Assembly (NCBI GenBank): GCA_019359375.1 | Contig: JAHHHL010000010.1 | Location: 1-64,000 of the forward strand | DNA from: Lyngbya sp. HA4199-MV5 | GTDB lineage: Bacteria > Cyanobacteriota > Cyanobacteriia > Leptolyngbyales > Leptolyngbyaceae | DNA: 64,000 nucleotides | Direction of reading: 5' to 3' | Shown here: piece after piece, positions 42,217-51,482 of the stretch | Layout of the letters: every line of letters begins with the position of its first letter | Numbering within the stretch: the first letter of the stretch is position 1 | Translations under genes and position numbers: made by a program | The notes under the pieces: model-generated | What the model saw: only the letters and a program-made list of their open reading frames with translations | Told to the model about the DNA's origin: nothing | Database searches by the model: none

Positions 42217-43317
42217 TCAGCCTTCGCTGCTTGGAAGAGTGACTTCTACCGTTGTGTATTGTCCAGGCACGCTGTCGATCGCCAAGGTACCCTCATGCAA
42301 TTCCACCAGACGTTTGGCGATCGCCAACCCTAAACCAGACCCTTGCTGTTCGTAAAATGTGCGCTCAAACTGCATGTAGGCTCCCAAGTTGGCAAGTTGC
42401 TCAGCCGTCATGCCACGCCCACGATCGCGAATGACGAGCAGCATCCCTTTATCGATAGCCTTTGTTTCCACAGTCACGAAGGTTCCTGTCGGTGAAAACT
42501 TGAAGGCATTGCCCACTAGCTCCTCCACAATCTTCTTTAACTTCAGATCAGAAATTTGCATGGTTCCGTTTTGTAGATCTAACTGCAAATCAGCTTCACG
42601 TCCTTCCTGCTGAGCGATCGCGGTTGCTACATTCTGAATCAAAATTTCTGGCAGGCGCGTTTCATCACTGCGAAGCACCAACAGGCGATCGGGATCTCGT
42701 GCTGTAATCTCCAACTCTGCATAGAGCAAAAAGTTTTGGATCAGCCTGGAAAGTCGTTCAGCCGCATTGTGAATGCCTTGGGCAAGCTCCAACATCTCGT
42801 GCCGATCGATGTTTTGAAAATCATCCATGAGCACTTCAGTCAGACCCAAAATGCCATTCAGCGGCGTGCGTAACTCGTGCGGCAACGATAAGGCAATGCT
42901 GCTGCGTAACGCATCCAGTTGTTTTTGTGATTGTCTGTCTACGGCTGCTTGTTTATAAAAGCGGCTAGCGATCGCACTCAACAATTCATCGGCTGTGCAA
43001 GGTTTTGCCAGAAAATCATCCGCTCCCAAGTCCATACCCTGCCGAAAATCTTCTTTCGCCCCCCGCGCCGTGAGAAAAATGAACGGAATGGCAGATGTGT
43101 CGGCGTGTTGGCGTAATTGCGCCAGTACCTGGTAGCCATCCAACCAAGGCATCGTGACATCGCACAAAATCAAATCAGGAATATGCTGCTGCGCTAACTG
43201 CACGCCTAAAAGACCGTTTTCTGCACCCAAAACGCTAAACCCTTCCACTGCTAGCAGATCCAACAGCGATTCACGGATGGACTTTTCGTCTTCAACCACC
43301 AAAATTTTCTTCATCAT
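42217..43317 (-). CDS. Response regulator-histidine kinase hybrid (REC-HisKA-HATPase)
   Basis: A 366-residue cytosolic protein with the receiver domain first. Receiver: D10-E11 region, phosphoacceptor D53 in LCDVTMP, T83, K105. Kinase: H148 in LSLPHELRTPLNG, then an ATPase domain with VGNAFKFSP, RDRGRGM and GSGLGLAIAK. There is no membrane segment or sensor domain, so input comes by phosphorylation of the receiver. This REC-first architecture is common in cyanobacterial phosphorelays. A second Met one codon in could be the start. No adjacent partner gene. Confidence 0.93.
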   Translation of the reverse strand: MMKKILVVEDEKSIRESLLDLLAVEGFSVLGAENGLLGVQLAQQHIPDLILCDVTMPWLDGYQVLAQLRQHADTSAIPFIFLTARGAKEDFRQGMDLGADDFLAKPCTADELLSAIASRFYKQAAVDRQSQKQLDALRSSIALSLPHELRTPLNGILGLTEVLMDDFQNIDRHEMLELAQGIHNAAERLSRLIQNFLLYAELEITARDPDRLLVLRSDETRLPEILIQNVATAIAQQEGREADLQLDLQNGTMQISDLKLKKIVEELVGNAFKFSPTGTFVTVETKAIDKGMLLVIRDRGRGMTAEQLANLGAYMQFERTFYEQQGSGLGLAIAKRLVELHEGTLAIDSVPGQYTTVEVTLPSSEG

Positions 43318-43904
43318 CCGTTCGACCTAGCGCCGCGTTGTCATTACTGTGTAAATTTCAAAGGGCTTTGTCGCCAACATCCCAAGAGAGCACGCTTGAA
43401 GCACTCATCATCTGTCATTTCATCTGCATTGCAGTCTGCTGTTTCTTGATGAATCTCTGTAGGTAGCACTCTGCATATGGACTCTTAACAGGAACTCTTA
43501 ATAAGTATGCCTGCAATTAGCTAGGGGCTGTCATCAATTAATACTACACATTGATTGCAGCAAGGGTTTCAGCCCCTAGCCTTGTTCGTTGGGACGGGCG
43601 CGACAATGCTGATACCGCAAGGTTTCGAGCTGAGTTGATGATGCGCCCTAGGGCTGATTATTATCGATCGTCCACTTTTTTATGAGCAGCTCATAACGCC
43701 TTGTAGAGTTATCCCTTACCAGGCACTCAATTGTTGCTTGCTTGAAGGCTCCATGCTTGTTAAAAGACTTGACATCGTTTTTACTCGCTAGCGCTTATCC
43801 TTAAAAGACGATTACTTTGAGGATTAGTGCCGTTCTCGTCAGATCTGCAAACCGACCCCCTCACGGCTGTTAGAGTAAGCATTAGTCTTCAGTTGATACG
43901 CAGC
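43318..43904. other. Intergenic region with a MITE
   Basis: About 590 bases between the divergent hybrid kinase and glcE. It contains the MITE at 43521-43651 and otherwise no supported gene. It should hold the promoters of both flanking genes. Confidence 0.6.
43521..43651 (+). mobile_element. MITE family member B (131 bp)
   Basis: Starts CTAGGGGCTGTCATCAATTA and ends TTGATGATGCGCCCTAG. It has the same 131-bp length as copy A (34054-34184), which is in the opposite orientation. Internal blocks such as CAGCAAGGGTTTCAGCCCC and ACCGCAAGGTTTCGAGCT are shared. Confidence 0.88.
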
Positions 43905-45245
43905 ATGGGAACCAGTTCCGCAGACCCCCCCGCCGATCGCTCACCGTTCATCTCCTCCCCTGAGGCAACTGATTTTCAGGACTGGAAGCATTTATCCTCT
44001 GCAAAACAGGGGTTGATTGAACAGGCGCTAATCCCTGGAACCTGTGTGAGTGGTATCGCCTATCCGAAGACTCCAGAAGCCTTAGCCGCTGTGGTCAAGA
44101 CGCGCGATCGCCAGAGCATTCTACCCTGTGGCGCTGGTAGCAAGCTTACCTGGGGAGGCATGGTTCAGACGCAGACGGGCGAATCGCTACTGCTGGTGAG
44201 TACCGAGCGCTTAAATCGGCTCATCGACCATGCTGTGGGTGATTTGACCGTCACAGTTGAAGCGGGCATGCGGTTTGCAGACGTACAGGCAACCCTGGCA
44301 AAAGCAGGGCAGTTTCTGGCGATCGACCCAGCCTATCCAGATTACGCGACGATCGGGGGCATCGTTGCCACAGCCGACACAGGTTCCCTACGGCAACGCT
44401 ACAACAGCGTGCGCGATATGCTGCTGGGGCTATCCTTCGTCCGTGCCGATGGTCAGGTTGCCAAAGCAGGCGGGCGAGTGGTCAAAAATGTCGCAGGCTA
44501 TGACCTGATGAAGCTGTTCACCGGCTCCTACGGAACGCTGGGTATCCTCACACAGCTAACCTTTCGAGTCTATCCTCTGCCCGCAGCGTCTGAAACGGTG
44601 GTGCTGAGTGGAGATGCGGCTGCGATCGCTCAAGCGGTTCAAACGTTACTCAGTTCAGCGCTCACCCCTGCCAGTGCCGATCTGTGTTCTGCGGGTTTAG
44701 TGGCAGCGCTCGGCATCGGGCAAGGAATAGGGTTTGCAATCCGTCTGCAAAGCATTCTGCCCAGCGTGCAAGAGCAAGCCAAGCGCCTGATTGAAGTGGG
44801 TCAAGCCCTTGGGTTAGCCACTGCTCATCTCATGGAACAGGATGATGTCAGTCTATGGCAGCGCTTGCAAGAACGCATGACAGCGGCGCACCAGTCAGAG
44901 GTCATTACCTGCAAAATAGGGATACGCCCCTCTGAAGCAGTGGCACTGTTGACCACGATCGAGCCTCTGTTCACCACACCCTGGTATGGACAAATCCACG
45001 CGGCTAGCGGATTGGGCAGACTGGCGTTCGATGCCGCTACTCCACCAGAAACCCTTCTGAAGCTTCGCTCATTCTGTCAGGCTCACGACGGGTTTCTATC
45101 GGTGCTTCAGGCTCCGGTCGCGCTCAAACAGGCGATCGATGTGTGGGGCTACGCTGGCAATGCGCTGCCCCTCATGCGCCAATTAAAACAGCAGTTTGAC
45201 CCCCACCAGCGTTTAAGCCCTCACCGCTTTATCGGCGGCATTTAA
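43905..45245 (+). CDS. glcE: Glycolate dehydrogenase FAD-binding subunit GlcE-like
   Basis: A 446-residue FAD-binding oxidoreductase. The FAD-binding domain has LPCGAGSKLTWGG, VTVEAGMRFADVQATLA, GGIVATADTGSLRQRY and GGRVVKNVAGYDLMKLFTGS, as in GlcD/GlcE. It works with GlcF (next gene, 21 bases on) in oxidising photorespiratory glycolate to glyoxylate, feeding electrons to quinones. I use the ATG at 43905; a GTG at 43827 would add 26 unconserved residues. A separate GlcD-type subunit is not in the window. Confidence 0.9.
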   Translation: MGTSSADPPADRSPFISSPEATDFQDWKHLSSAKQGLIEQALIPGTCVSGIAYPKTPEALAAVVKTRDRQSILPCGAGSKLTWGGMVQTQTGESLLLVSTERLNRLIDHAVGDLTVTVEAGMRFADVQATLAKAGQFLAIDPAYPDYATIGGIVATADTGSLRQRYNSVRDMLLGLSFVRADGQVAKAGGRVVKNVAGYDLMKLFTGSYGTLGILTQLTFRVYPLPAASETVVLSGDAAAIAQAVQTLLSSALTPASADLCSAGLVAALGIGQGIGFAIRLQSILPSVQEQAKRLIEVGQALGLATAHLMEQDDVSLWQRLQERMTAAHQSEVITCKIGIRPSEAVALLTTIEPLFTTPWYGQIHAASGLGRLAFDAATPPETLLKLRSFCQAHDGFLSVLQAPVALKQAIDVWGYAGNALPLMRQLKQQFDPHQRLSPHRFIGGI

Positions 45246-45266
45246 GTTGTAAGCAAAATTTAAACC

Positions 45267-46724
45267 ATGAGTACCGAGTCTCGCAGTCAAGACCGTTATG
45301 AGTTATCAGGGTTGAATGTTGAGCTACCAGCTTCCACACCCCACACCCCACACCCCACACCCCACACCCCATTCCCTTCCTTCGATACCCACACCCCTCC
45401 CGATGCCAAGCTGATTGATGCCTGCGTTCACTGTGGCTTTTGCCTGTCTACCTGTCCCAGCTATCGCGTCCTGGGCAAAGAGATGGATTCGCCAAGGGGG
45501 CGCATCTACCTAATGGATGGGGTAAATGAGGGGAAAATACCGCTTTCTCCCGCAACCGTAGAGCATTTTGATTCATGTCTGGGCTGCCTTGCCTGCGTCA
45601 CCACCTGCCCATCGGGAGTACGGTACGACAAGCTCATTGAAGCCACTCGTCCCCAATTGGAGCGCAACCATACCCGATCACTCCCCGAAAAGCTGTTGCG
45701 TCGTCTCATTTTCTCAACCTTTCCCTATCCCGATCGCCTGCGTTTGCTGCTGCGACCGTTGGGACTGTATCAAAAATCGGGGTTACAGAAATTGGTGCGA
45801 TCGATCGGCGTACTCAAGCAACTGTCGCCACAACTGGCGGCGATGGAATCCATGCTGCCCAAGATTTCACCCCAGGCGTTTCAAGATCCGTTACCTGCCG
45901 TGATTCCAGCTCAAGGGAAACAGCGCTATCGGGTTGGTTTACTGCTGGGTTGCGTGCAGCGGTTGTTCAATCCTGAAGTCAACAACGCGACAGTGCGGGT
46001 GCTAACCGCTAATGGCTGCGAAGTAGTCATCCCACAATCCCAAGGGTGCTGTGGTGCGCTTACCCATCATCAGGGGCAAGAGGCGCAAACTCAGGCACTC
46101 GCACGTCAACTCATCGACAGCTTTGCGGAGACAGAACTGGATGCCATCATCGTCAATGCCTCTGGCTGCGGACATTCTCTCAAGGAATATGGCAGCATCC
46201 TGCAAGATGACCCGCACTATCGAGAAAACGCGATCGCCTTTGCCAGCAAAGTCAAAGACGTACAGGAATTTCTAGCAGATGTCGGGCTGACAGCTAAGCT
46301 ATCTCCCTTGCAGGCAGAACCGTTAACACTGGTATACCAGGATGCCTGCCACATGCTGCACGGACAGAAAATTAGCGTGCAGCCGCGCCAACTCCTCAAG
46401 CAAATTCCAGGTGTGCGGCTACGGGAACCTGTAGATGCTGCCCTGTGCTGCGGCAGTGCTGGGGTCTACAACATCTTGCAGCCCGACGTTGCGGCGGAAC
46501 TAGGGCAACAAAAGGTGGAAAACCTACTGAATACAGGAGCTTCGCTCATTGCATCGGCGAATATTGGCTGCTTTGTGCAGATTAGCAAGCACCTGGAGCT
46601 TCAGGGGAAACCCATCCCCGTGCTGCATCCCATGCAACTGCTCGATTACTCCATTCAAGGCATTACTCTAAACGAGGCGCTTGCTGACAGCACGATCGCC
46701 ATCCCTACCGCCACAGCCAACTAA
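45267..46724 (+). CDS. glcF: Glycolate dehydrogenase iron-sulfur subunit GlcF
   Basis: A 485-residue iron-sulfur protein. Two 4Fe-4S motifs are seen: C53-x2-C56-x2-C59-x3-C63 in CVHCGFCLSTCPSYRV, and C104-x2-C107-x2-C110-x3-C114 in CLGCLACVTTCPSG. Two CCG domains follow (SQGCCGALTHH and ALCCGSAGVY). It passes electrons from the FAD subunit to the membrane. Residues about 23-37 are His/Pro/Thr repeats encoded by heptamers, an insertion relative to normal GlcF and placed before the first cluster. Directly downstream of glcE in one operon. Confidence 0.95.
   Translation: MSTESRSQDRYELSGLNVELPASTPHTPHPTPHTPFPSFDTHTPPDAKLIDACVHCGFCLSTCPSYRVLGKEMDSPRGRIYLMDGVNEGKIPLSPATVEHFDSCLGCLACVTTCPSGVRYDKLIEATRPQLERNHTRSLPEKLLRRLIFSTFPYPDRLRLLLRPLGLYQKSGLQKLVRSIGVLKQLSPQLAAMESMLPKISPQAFQDPLPAVIPAQGKQRYRVGLLLGCVQRLFNPEVNNATVRVLTANGCEVVIPQSQGCCGALTHHQGQEAQTQALARQLIDSFAETELDAIIVNASGCGHSLKEYGSILQDDPHYRENAIAFASKVKDVQEFLADVGLTAKLSPLQAEPLTLVYQDACHMLHGQKISVQPRQLLKQIPGVRLREPVDAALCCGSAGVYNILQPDVAAELGQQKVENLLNTGASLIASANIGCFVQISKHLELQGKPIPVLHPMQLLDYSIQGITLNEALADSTIAIPTATAN
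45334..45375. repeat. In-frame STRR heptamers inside glcF
   Basis: Five perfect CCACACC heptamers plus CCATTCC, in the 5' part of glcF. Three heptamers equal seven codons, so the reading frame is kept and a TPHTPHP peptide is produced. Confidence 0.9.
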
Positions 46725-46985
46725 TGCTACATACAGCGGTTTGCAGCTAAATGAAGTACAGACCATCCGTCTGAAAGCTAGATGGGAAGCTCTTTTCACG
46801 TCTGACTTCTGGCTTCTGCCTTCTGCCCCCTTAACGTCTGACTTTTGCCCCCTGCTGTAAGGACCTCTAACACCTGAGAGAACTGCCTTGCGCTGAAAAT
46901 TACTCCCAACGAAGGAGCACATGGCAAAGACGCAATCCTACAATGCGATCGTACTGACTCAAACAAGCTTTACAGAGGTCCATAG

Positions 46986-47549
46986 ATGAGTACTGGAATT
47001 TCGACGAATAACGACATCAAGAGCAGTTTGAATGGATCGATCGTCGTCAGCGTACTGATGGTTTTGTTGGGAATCGCTGCGATCGCCTTCCCGTATTTCA
47101 GCACGCTTGCTGCTGAAACCTGGATTGCCTGGATCATTCTCTTTGGTGGCATTTCCAAGCTTGTCTATACGTTTCAAACGCGAGAGCAGGGTGGTTTTGT
47201 ATGGCAGCTTTTGCTCAGCCTGCTTTATATCGGTACTGCCGTGCTGCTGCTAGTGTATCCACTGCAAGGCATTCTCACCCTGACCCTGGCTTTGGGTGCG
47301 TTTTTGCTAACAGAAGGTGTGTTTGAAATCGTGTACGCGTTTCAACGGCGGGATCAGCCAAACTGGGTCTGGTCATTGGCAAACGGTATTACCACGCTGG
47401 TTTTGGGTGGTTTGATCTGGTTTGAATGGCCGTTCAATGGTCCGTTTGCGATCGGTCTGCTGGTTGGCATCAGCATTATTTTCACCGGCGTATCCAGAAT
47501 TTTGCTGGCGATCGCAGTGCGTTCCAAGCTCAATGAATCTTCAGTGTAA
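46986..47549 (+). CDS. HdeD family membrane protein
   Basis: A 187-residue protein with six hydrophobic helices in three pairs, typical of the HdeD (DUF308) family. Characteristic pieces are VLMVLLGIAAIAFPYFSTLA (about 23-42), IILFGGISKLVYTFQ, YPLQGILTLTLALGAFLLTEG and GVSIIF-like LVGISIIFTGVSRI near the end. HdeD is linked to acid resistance in enterobacteria, but cyanobacterial homologs are stress-associated only by inference. A hairpin lies right after the stop codon. Confidence 0.93.
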   Translation: MSTGISTNNDIKSSLNGSIVVSVLMVLLGIAAIAFPYFSTLAAETWIAWIILFGGISKLVYTFQTREQGGFVWQLLLSLLYIGTAVLLLVYPLQGILTLTLALGAFLLTEGVFEIVYAFQRRDQPNWVWSLANGITTLVLGGLIWFEWPFNGPFAIGLLVGISIIFTGVSRILLAIAVRSKLNESSV

Positions 47550-47555
47550 TTCTCT

Positions 47556-47587
47556 CCGTAGGGGCGTTTCATGGAGCGTCCCTACGG
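47556..47587 (+). terminator. Hairpin after the HdeD gene
   Basis: CCGTAGGGGCG and CGTCCCTACGG form an 11-bp stem with one G-T pair and a ten-base loop, seven bases after the stop codon. This GTAGGGGCG/CGTCCCTAC palindrome is a common cyanobacterial intergenic repeat. It may terminate or stabilise the transcript; no clear T-run follows. Confidence 0.55.
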
Positions 47588-47664
47588 AAGGGAAATGGCT
47601 CAGCTTAATTAATCCACAATCCTAAGCACCCAGAATCGATCGCTGATAGCTATCAATTTTCTGG

Positions 47665-48621
47665 TTAAGGATTCACAGTCCCGTTTGGCATCGTTGCTTC
47701 CTTCAGGTAAGCGCCTGCAAGATTTGTTTCACGTACATTTGCTCCCGTCAAGTTGGCTCGATGCAGGTTAGCATCTTGAAAATTTGCCAGCGTCAAATTC
47801 GCTCTACTCAAGTTTGCCCCTTGTAAATTTGCCATCGTCAAATTCGCGCCGTGAAGGCTGGCATCACTCAGGTTGGTCATACTAAGCGTTGATTCTCGCA
47901 AATCAGCCTCGCGCAGATTAGCGCCTATCAATTGCGCTTTATACAGGTTTATCCCAATGAGGGTTGCGCCTACCATGTTGGCTCTATGTAACGTGGCACC
48001 AATCATATTAGCCATACACAGATTGGCTAAACTCAGGTTTGCCTGCTTGAGATTGCCCTCGTAAAGCGTTGCTCCTACCAGATTCGCCATACTCAGATTC
48101 GCCATACTCAGATTCGCCATACTTAAGTTGGCTTCACGCAAATTAGCCATACTAAAGTCGGCTTCACGCAAGTCTGCCTTGTAAAGGCTAGCTTCACGCA
48201 GGTTGGCTTTATAGAGCAGCGCTGTGTAAAGCGTAGCGCCTTCAAGAATGGTGGTGCTGAGGTTGGCTTCGCGCAGGTTTGCCATGCTGAGATCGACTTG
48301 GCTCAGGTCTGCCTCGCGTAAATCCGCTCGATACAGGTTGGCTTCACGCAGGTTGGCTTTGTAAAGAATGGCAGTGTAAAGGGTGGCTCCTTCAAGCATG
48401 GCAATCCCAAGGTCTGCCCCCTCAAGGTTTGCCATGCTGAGATCGACCTGCTGGAAGCCCACTTCTCGAAGGTCAGCTTTGTAAAAATTGGCTTCGCGCA
48501 GATTCGTATCCCGTAAATTTGCACCTTCTAGATTGGGAATCTTCTTCGGATTGCGCTCCCACCAGGTATTCCAGGCTATTACACCCTGCTTGAGCAAAGC
48601 AAGGTGCCCCTCGTTTGCCAT
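47665..48621 (-). CDS. Pentapeptide-repeat protein
   Basis: A 318-residue protein made almost wholly of A(N/D)LXX pentapeptide repeats (roughly residues 28-310, more than 50 units), giving a right-handed quadrilateral beta-helix. The N-terminal 25 residues (HLALLKQGVIAWNTWWERNP) form the cap commonly seen in cyanobacterial members. Some blocks are near-identical (AMLEGATLYTAILYK and TILEGATLYTALLYK), showing recent internal duplication. No signal peptide or membrane helix. Function unknown; some homologs inhibit DNA gyrase, others are luminal. Confidence 0.95.
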   Translation of the reverse strand: MANEGHLALLKQGVIAWNTWWERNPKKIPNLEGANLRDTNLREANFYKADLREVGFQQVDLSMANLEGADLGIAMLEGATLYTAILYKANLREANLYRADLREADLSQVDLSMANLREANLSTTILEGATLYTALLYKANLREASLYKADLREADFSMANLREANLSMANLSMANLSMANLVGATLYEGNLKQANLSLANLCMANMIGATLHRANMVGATLIGINLYKAQLIGANLREADLRESTLSMTNLSDASLHGANLTMANLQGANLSRANLTLANFQDANLHRANLTGANVRETNLAGAYLKEATMPNGTVNP

Positions 48622-48937
48622 TTGGTCATTCCTCTAAGTGTGGAAAAAAGAAAAAAGTAAGTGTAGAAAAGCGGGTCGTCGTAAAATCTACTGAGTTTAG
48701 TGTGCCCAGTTCTCTTCAGGTCAGTAGCAGCTTTGTCATAATGCGATCGTCCAGCGATGCAACAGAACCACACCCCACAAAACAGCTAGCAAAGCTCTAG
48801 GGGCTGTCATCAATGACGACTACACATCGCTTACAGCGGGCGCAACAATGCTGATACCAAAGGTTTCGAGCTGAATTGATGACGCGCCCTAAGGCAATTG
48901 CCATGTGGAGAGTTTGTGCCCATACCGGAAGCGGCGG
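48622..48937. other. Intergenic region with a truncated MITE
   Basis: About 315 bases. Holds the MITE deletion copy at 48797-48892 and one isolated DnaA-box-like TGTGGAAAA at 48639-48647 next to an A-rich tract. No gene. Confidence 0.6.
48797..48892 (+). mobile_element. MITE family member C (96 bp, internally deleted)
   Basis: Starts CTAGGGGCTGTCATCAAT and ends AATTGATGACGCGCCCTAA. Compared with copies A and B it keeps both ends and CAATGCTGATACC...AAGGTTTCGAGCTG but lacks about 35 internal bases. One terminal CTAG has become CTAA. Confidence 0.85.
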
Positions 48938-49888
48938 CTAAAGCAATTGACGTGCCGCGTCGCAATCTGCCTGAATCTGCGCTTTTAGAGCATCTAAAGA
49001 GGGGAATTTCTGCTCCGATCGCAAAAACGCTACAAGGCTAACAACGAGAGTCTGGTCGTACAAATCGTCTGACCAGTCGAACAGATGAACCTCGATCGTC
49101 TGCATAGTGCCATCAACCGTCGGACGGTAGCCAAGATTCATCACGCCCTGCAACGCTGGCACAGCAGATAGATCCACCTCACTGCCGCGATCGCAGCGAT
49201 GTACCCTCACCGCATAGGAGCCAGAGCAGGGTAAGAATTTGTCGGGCGGCAGTTGCAGGTTCGCCGTTGGAAACCCAATTGTGCGTCCAAGCTGCTGTCC
49301 TTGAACGACCTTACCAATGAGCTGATATGGGCGACCCAAAAGCTGATTCGCGTGCTTGATATCCCCTTGCTGCAAAGCTTGGCGAATGGCAGAACTACTG
49401 ATGCGATCGTGGTCTACATTTTTGAGTGGGGCAATGCTGACCGCAATTCCATGTTTCGCTGCGATCGCCTGTAAAACCTCTGCGTTGCCTGATCGCTGCC
49501 GACCAAAGCAAAAGTCAGCACCAATGCTCACCTTAATGGCTTTGAGCTGTCGCACAAGAATTTTTTCAACAAACTCCTCTGGACTCAAATTGGCAAGAGA
49601 TTCGTTGAACGGCAACAAAACAAGCTGTTTGACCCCCAGTACATTAAGCTGTGCAGCTTTCTCAATCAAGGGAGTCAGCAAAAGGCGTGGCTGCCCCGTA
49701 AAAAATTCTTGAGGGTGGGGATGAAAGGTGACGACCGTAGCATGAATGCGATCGCTTCGCTGAACCGCCTCCGAAAATAACAAGACAGGTTGAATTACCT
49801 GCTGATGCCCTTGATGGATGCCATCAAAGTTTCCTAGAGCAACAGCAGTGGGAGTCAGAACAGTCGTTGGTGATGAAGTAACCCACAC
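48938..49888 (-). CDS. ribF: Bifunctional riboflavin kinase / FMN adenylyltransferase
   Basis: A 316-residue two-domain enzyme making FMN and FAD. The adenylyltransferase domain has GNFDGIHQGHQ at 19-29 and the ISSSAIRQAL region (SSSAIR); the kinase domain has GRTIGFPTANLQLP and GVMNLGYRPT with the C-terminal VVSLVAFLRSEQKF helix. Length is normal for bacterial RibF. The start before WVTSSPTTV is not strongly supported; an internal start nearer TPTAVALGNFDG is impossible without an ATG, so it is kept. Confidence 0.95.
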   Translation of the reverse strand: MWVTSSPTTVLTPTAVALGNFDGIHQGHQQVIQPVLLFSEAVQRSDRIHATVVTFHPHPQEFFTGQPRLLLTPLIEKAAQLNVLGVKQLVLLPFNESLANLSPEEFVEKILVRQLKAIKVSIGADFCFGRQRSGNAEVLQAIAAKHGIAVSIAPLKNVDHDRISSSAIRQALQQGDIKHANQLLGRPYQLIGKVVQGQQLGRTIGFPTANLQLPPDKFLPCSGSYAVRVHRCDRGSEVDLSAVPALQGVMNLGYRPTVDGTMQTIEVHLFDWSDDLYDQTLVVSLVAFLRSEQKFPSLDALKAQIQADCDAARQLL

Positions 49889-49939
49889 GCTTTACATTTT
49901 GACACATAAAGGGAAGGACGATCGGGAGGATGGGAAAGA

Positions 49940-50108
49940 GTTGTTGGTTGTTGGTTGTTGGTTGTTAGAGAAGAGTGGAAAGGCGGAGGGATGAGGGATG
50001 AAGGATGAAGGCTAAAAAGCTGACTTCTGACTCCTGACTCCTGCTAAAAACTAAAAACCAACAACCAAAAACTCCCTTGACTCCTGCTAAAAACTAAAAA
50101 CTAACAAC
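49940..50108. repeat. STRR-rich spacer between ribF and the MBL gene
   Basis: Four GTTGTTG-type heptamers at 49940-49967, GGATGAGGGATGAAGGATGAAG units at about 49988-50011 (split here), and AAAAACTAAAAACCAACAACC-like stretches in two copies. It occupies nearly the whole gap upstream of ribF. Confidence 0.8.
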
Positions 50109-50125
50109 CTCTCACTCCTCACTCC

Positions 50126-51043
50126 TCACACCGAAACTTCCATCTCAGCCTCGATCGCTGCCTCGATCGCCACCGGGTCTGGGCTGGGAACAGATGGCGC
50201 AATTTGAATCACTAGACCTTCTCGCGCCATCAAGCTGCTGGGAAAAGCTGCCGCAACGTCAGCCCCCACCTGATCGAGAAAGTCATCGCTGTGCAGTGGG
50301 TCGTGATGGAAAATTACCAGCGTCTTCACGTTTGCGGCTTTCGCAATTTTGACCGCTTCTTGCCAGGTTGAGTGTCCCCAACCGACTTTACTGGACTGCT
50401 CGGAGTGATACTCTTCATCGGTATAGGTCGCGTCGTAGATCAGCAGATCCGCTTGATCAGCTAAAAATAGGACGTTTTCATCCAGGCGATCGGGGAAATG
50501 CTCTGTATCGGTCACATAGGCGGCAGCATAACCACGCCAGCTCACGCGATACCCTACCGCTTGCCCAGGATGGTTCAGCAGAGCATTTTCGACCAAAACA
50601 TCGTTGATGCGGACGGCTTGCCCCACTTCAATATCATTAAACTTCAGGTCTGCACCCATAATTTGGAGCGGCACCGGAAAGTTTGGGTGCAGCATTTGAT
50701 CGTTTAGCCGCTGCTCCATTGTGGAACCGTTGGGCGCGATCGCCCCATAGATATTAAACCGATTTCCTTTGGCAAACGCTGGCACAAAAAAGGGAAAGCC
50801 CTGGATATGATCCCAATGGGAGTGGGTGAAAAACATATGTGCCTCAAGGGGCATCTGGGAGAGCAATGATTGCCCTAAAACGCGAATGCCCGTGCCGCCG
50901 TCAAAAATCAGGCGATTGCCACCAGCTCTCATTTCCACACAAGGTGTATTGCCACCGTAGCGCACTGTGGCAGACCCTGGGCTGGCAATACTTCCCCGAA
51001 CGCCCCAAAAGGTGGCTGTAAACTGATTTTCCGTGTTGGACAT
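50126..51043 (-). CDS. MBL-fold metallo-hydrolase (RNase Z / phosphodiesterase-like)
   Basis: A 305-residue metallo-beta-lactamase-fold protein. The N-terminal FWGVRGSIASPG and RYGGNTPCVEM are typical of this branch; the zinc motif is THSHWDHIQG, with further ligands in TDTEHFPD-like YVTDTEHF, GHSTWQEAV and IFHHDPLHSDD. All metal-binding residues are present. Such proteins hydrolyse phosphoesters or nucleic acids; the substrate is not clear. I use the ATG at 51043; a start at 51085 adds 14 unconserved residues. Confidence 0.9.
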   Translation of the reverse strand: MSNTENQFTATFWGVRGSIASPGSATVRYGGNTPCVEMRAGGNRLIFDGGTGIRVLGQSLLSQMPLEAHMFFTHSHWDHIQGFPFFVPAFAKGNRFNIYGAIAPNGSTMEQRLNDQMLHPNFPVPLQIMGADLKFNDIEVGQAVRINDVLVENALLNHPGQAVGYRVSWRGYAAAYVTDTEHFPDRLDENVLFLADQADLLIYDATYTDEEYHSEQSSKVGWGHSTWQEAVKIAKAANVKTLVIFHHDPLHSDDFLDQVGADVAAAFPSSLMAREGLVIQIAPSVPSPDPVAIEAAIEAEMEVSV

Positions 51044-51482
51044 GGGTATTTTTTGCAAGATTCGATCAAGCTTCCAGATGTTCACGGTTTTCAGCAGCTA
51101 AAACAGCAACCGTGGACGGACGATAACGTTAAACGGATACTCAATTTGCCCCTTCAAGGCAGCTTTATAAAAATCGCCTGTTGTGTCAGTGATCGCGATC
51201 GCATGACTCAGTGATCTCATCGTAGAGGATGTAGCGTTTGATTAGATCAAACCCTTTAACGCTGGTAGATGCTCCATTTTTATCCAGCTTTGACTTAAGG
51301 TGCCCATTCAGTTGCACACACGCACAACGTTGGCACATGATTTTTGCTTTCTGTAAGTTTACGTGACTCAACGCTGGTCAAAAAGTAACCGCTCCTTTCA
51401 CCCTCTCTACACCGCTCCTCTACTACTCTACAGAGGACAGGCACCGCCTTTCGGAAACGGCAAACACGACAAGAGATTCACG
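51044..51482. other. Intergenic region, doubtful small frame only
   Basis: About 440 bases between two minus-strand genes. A 61-codon minus-strand frame (51371 to 51186) with a CQRCAC motif could encode a tiny Cys-containing protein, but no SD or family supports it. It should contain the promoter of the MBL-fold gene. Confidence 0.45.

Noticed and set aside
50105-50133. Yfr1-like small RNA motif (CTCCTCACAC)
   Set aside because: The motif lies in a low-complexity STRR tract of CTCACTC units; no flanking stem-loops of Yfr1 are visible, so it is a chance match.
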